Origin: Zeugodacus cucurbitae
Taxonomy: Eukaryota; Arthropoda; Insecta; Diptera; Tephritidae
NCBI RefSeq assembly: GCF_028554725.1
Contig: NC_071667.1
Coordinates: 32,693,501-32,757,500 of the forward strand
DNA: 64,000 nucleotides
Direction: 5' to 3'
Part shown: one piece after another, positions 62,990 to 64,000 of the stretch
Position numbering within the stretch: position 1 is the first letter of the stretch
Layout: each line of letters starts with the position of its first letter
Translations under genes and position numbers: made by a program
Notes under the pieces: model-generated
The model's database searches: none
What the model was told of the DNA's origin: nothing
Seen by the model: only the letters and a program-made list of their open reading frames with translations

Positions 62990-64000
62990 TACTTTTAATT
63001 GCCTACTCAGACCATAGTGGTACCTGTTGGTAAGAGTGATTTTGCATTGGTATACGAAATTATCTACAACTTCAAAGTTATGACTGTCAACAGTGACGTG
63101 GGAGCCAAGACGCGAGTGCGCTTACTGTTTGTTTGATGACAGGAGATATTTCGTCTTGTCCTCGTTCACCACCAGACCCATAAGCTTCGCTTCTCTATGC
63201 AGTCTGGAAAAAGCAGGGTGTTATTTTCAATGATATCGATATCATCGGCGTACGCCAGTAGCTGTACACTCTTATAGAAAATTGTACCTTCTCTATTTAG
63301 CTCTATAGCTCGTATTATTTTCTACAGCAACAGGTTAAAGAAGTCACACGATAGTGAGTCACCTTGTCTGAATCCTTGTTTGGTATCGAACGGATCGGAG
63401 AGGTCCTTTCCGATCCTGATGGTGCCTTTGGTGTTGGTCAACGTCAGCTTACACAGCTGTATTAATTTTGCAGGGATACCAAATTCAGACATAACGGCGT
63501 AGAGGCAACTCCTTTTCGTGCTGTCGAAGGCAGCTTTAAAATCGACAAAGAGATGGTGTGTGTCGATCCTCTTTTCACGGGTCTTTTCCAAGATTTGGCG
63601 CATGGTGAATATCTGGTCACGGTGGGCTTTAGTCCTTCACACAGTACACTCGATATAACCTTATAAGCGAAGTTAAGGAGGCTTATTGGCGCAGAATGTG
63701 ATGTCAGGCATTCATAGGATTGTTGTTCTTCAAACGGGTAATTGCTATTCTAATTTTTTCACGGTCGGGCAATGGAACATCTGTTCCATCGTCATCGATT
63801 GGGGAATCGAGTTCGCCATCTCCTGTTGTTGTACTTTCACTGCCATTCAGCAGGCTGGAGAAGTGTTCTCTCTACAAACTCAGTATACTCTGGTATCAAC
63901 AACTAGATCACTTTCGTGGGTCCTACAGGAGTGTGCTCCGGTCTTGAAACCTTCAGTTAGTCGCCAGCTTGTCAAGCTCTTCATACTGGTGCATTTATTT
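62990..64000 (-). mobile_element. RTE fragment running off the window
   Basis: The minus strand reads the RTE ORF from the thumb back through YADDIDII (near 63240), motif B (RQGDS) and motif A (HLFVDFKAAFDS at about 63550), to the linker (near 63980). Frame 63603-63322 is open. Deletions occur near 63050, 63215 and 63640-63720 (part of the fingers missing). The 3' end with hairpin and tail is absent, cut off at the mini-me-like fragment. Confidence 0.88.

Overview
The window reads as nuclear DNA of a higher fly (Diptera, Schizophora; a tephritid-like fruit fly is my best guess, but the species cannot be fixed from sequence alone). It is AT-rich, has short spliced exons separated by introns of 15 to 27 kb, and is packed with nested transposable elements of types common in flies. 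There are no prokaryotic features, and I found no CRISPR array, tRNA or rRNA gene.

The only host gene I can support lies on the minus strand and spans at least 13672-56867, leaving the window on the left. Its first coding exon is at 56793-56867. Intron 1 holds two alternative 3'-terminal exons (48945-49355 and 48060-48377), each in phase with exon 1. The long form continues through exons at 29658-30119, 29251-29363 and 29054-29184, an optional phase-1/phase-1 cassette at 28307-28507, and 13672-13861. All donors, acceptors and phases agree. The proteins are Tyr/Ser/Arg/Val-rich and low in complexity, and the long form is entering a charged coiled-coil at the left edge. From memory they resemble an uncharacterised Drosophila locus (CG45076/CG17816 type), which I could not verify.

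Layout: 1-9.2 kb is a tandemly duplicated block of a Tc1 relic, a pogo/Tigger derivative and a mini-me-like repeat, the last carrying a full-length RTE-type LINE (5731-8870) with 13-bp target duplications. 9.2-17.8 kb is intron with one exon and several MITEs. 17.8-25.7 kb is a mini-me-like repeat carrying a nearly intact CR1/Jockey-superfamily LINE (about 19510-23845), followed by a piggyBac-like element hosting another RTE fragment. 25.7-30.1 kb holds two more mini-me-like copies and four host exons. 30.4-38.4 kb is a PIF/Harbinger-like element, a hAT-like element hosting an RTE copy, and a four-deep nest of elements. 39-53.6 kb holds pogo derivatives, a TIR element carrying a spliced DUF4806-like gene, a near-perfect hairpin element and further MITEs, with the two terminal exons among them. 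56.8-57.0 kb is the gene start. 57-64 kb is upstream DNA with an LTR element lacking pol, two RTE fragments and a Tc1 relic.

The two strongest candidates for something undescribed are as follows. First, a conserved 3'-terminal RNA hairpin of the RTE family has the ORF stop codon UAA in its loop and shows compensatory change between subfamilies. Second, the CR1-like LINE has an in-frame A_AAA_AAC slippery heptamer directly before its ORF1 stop, leading in the -1 frame into an AUG-less ORF2. Also notable are two unrelated elements inserted at the same TTA in paralogous repeats.
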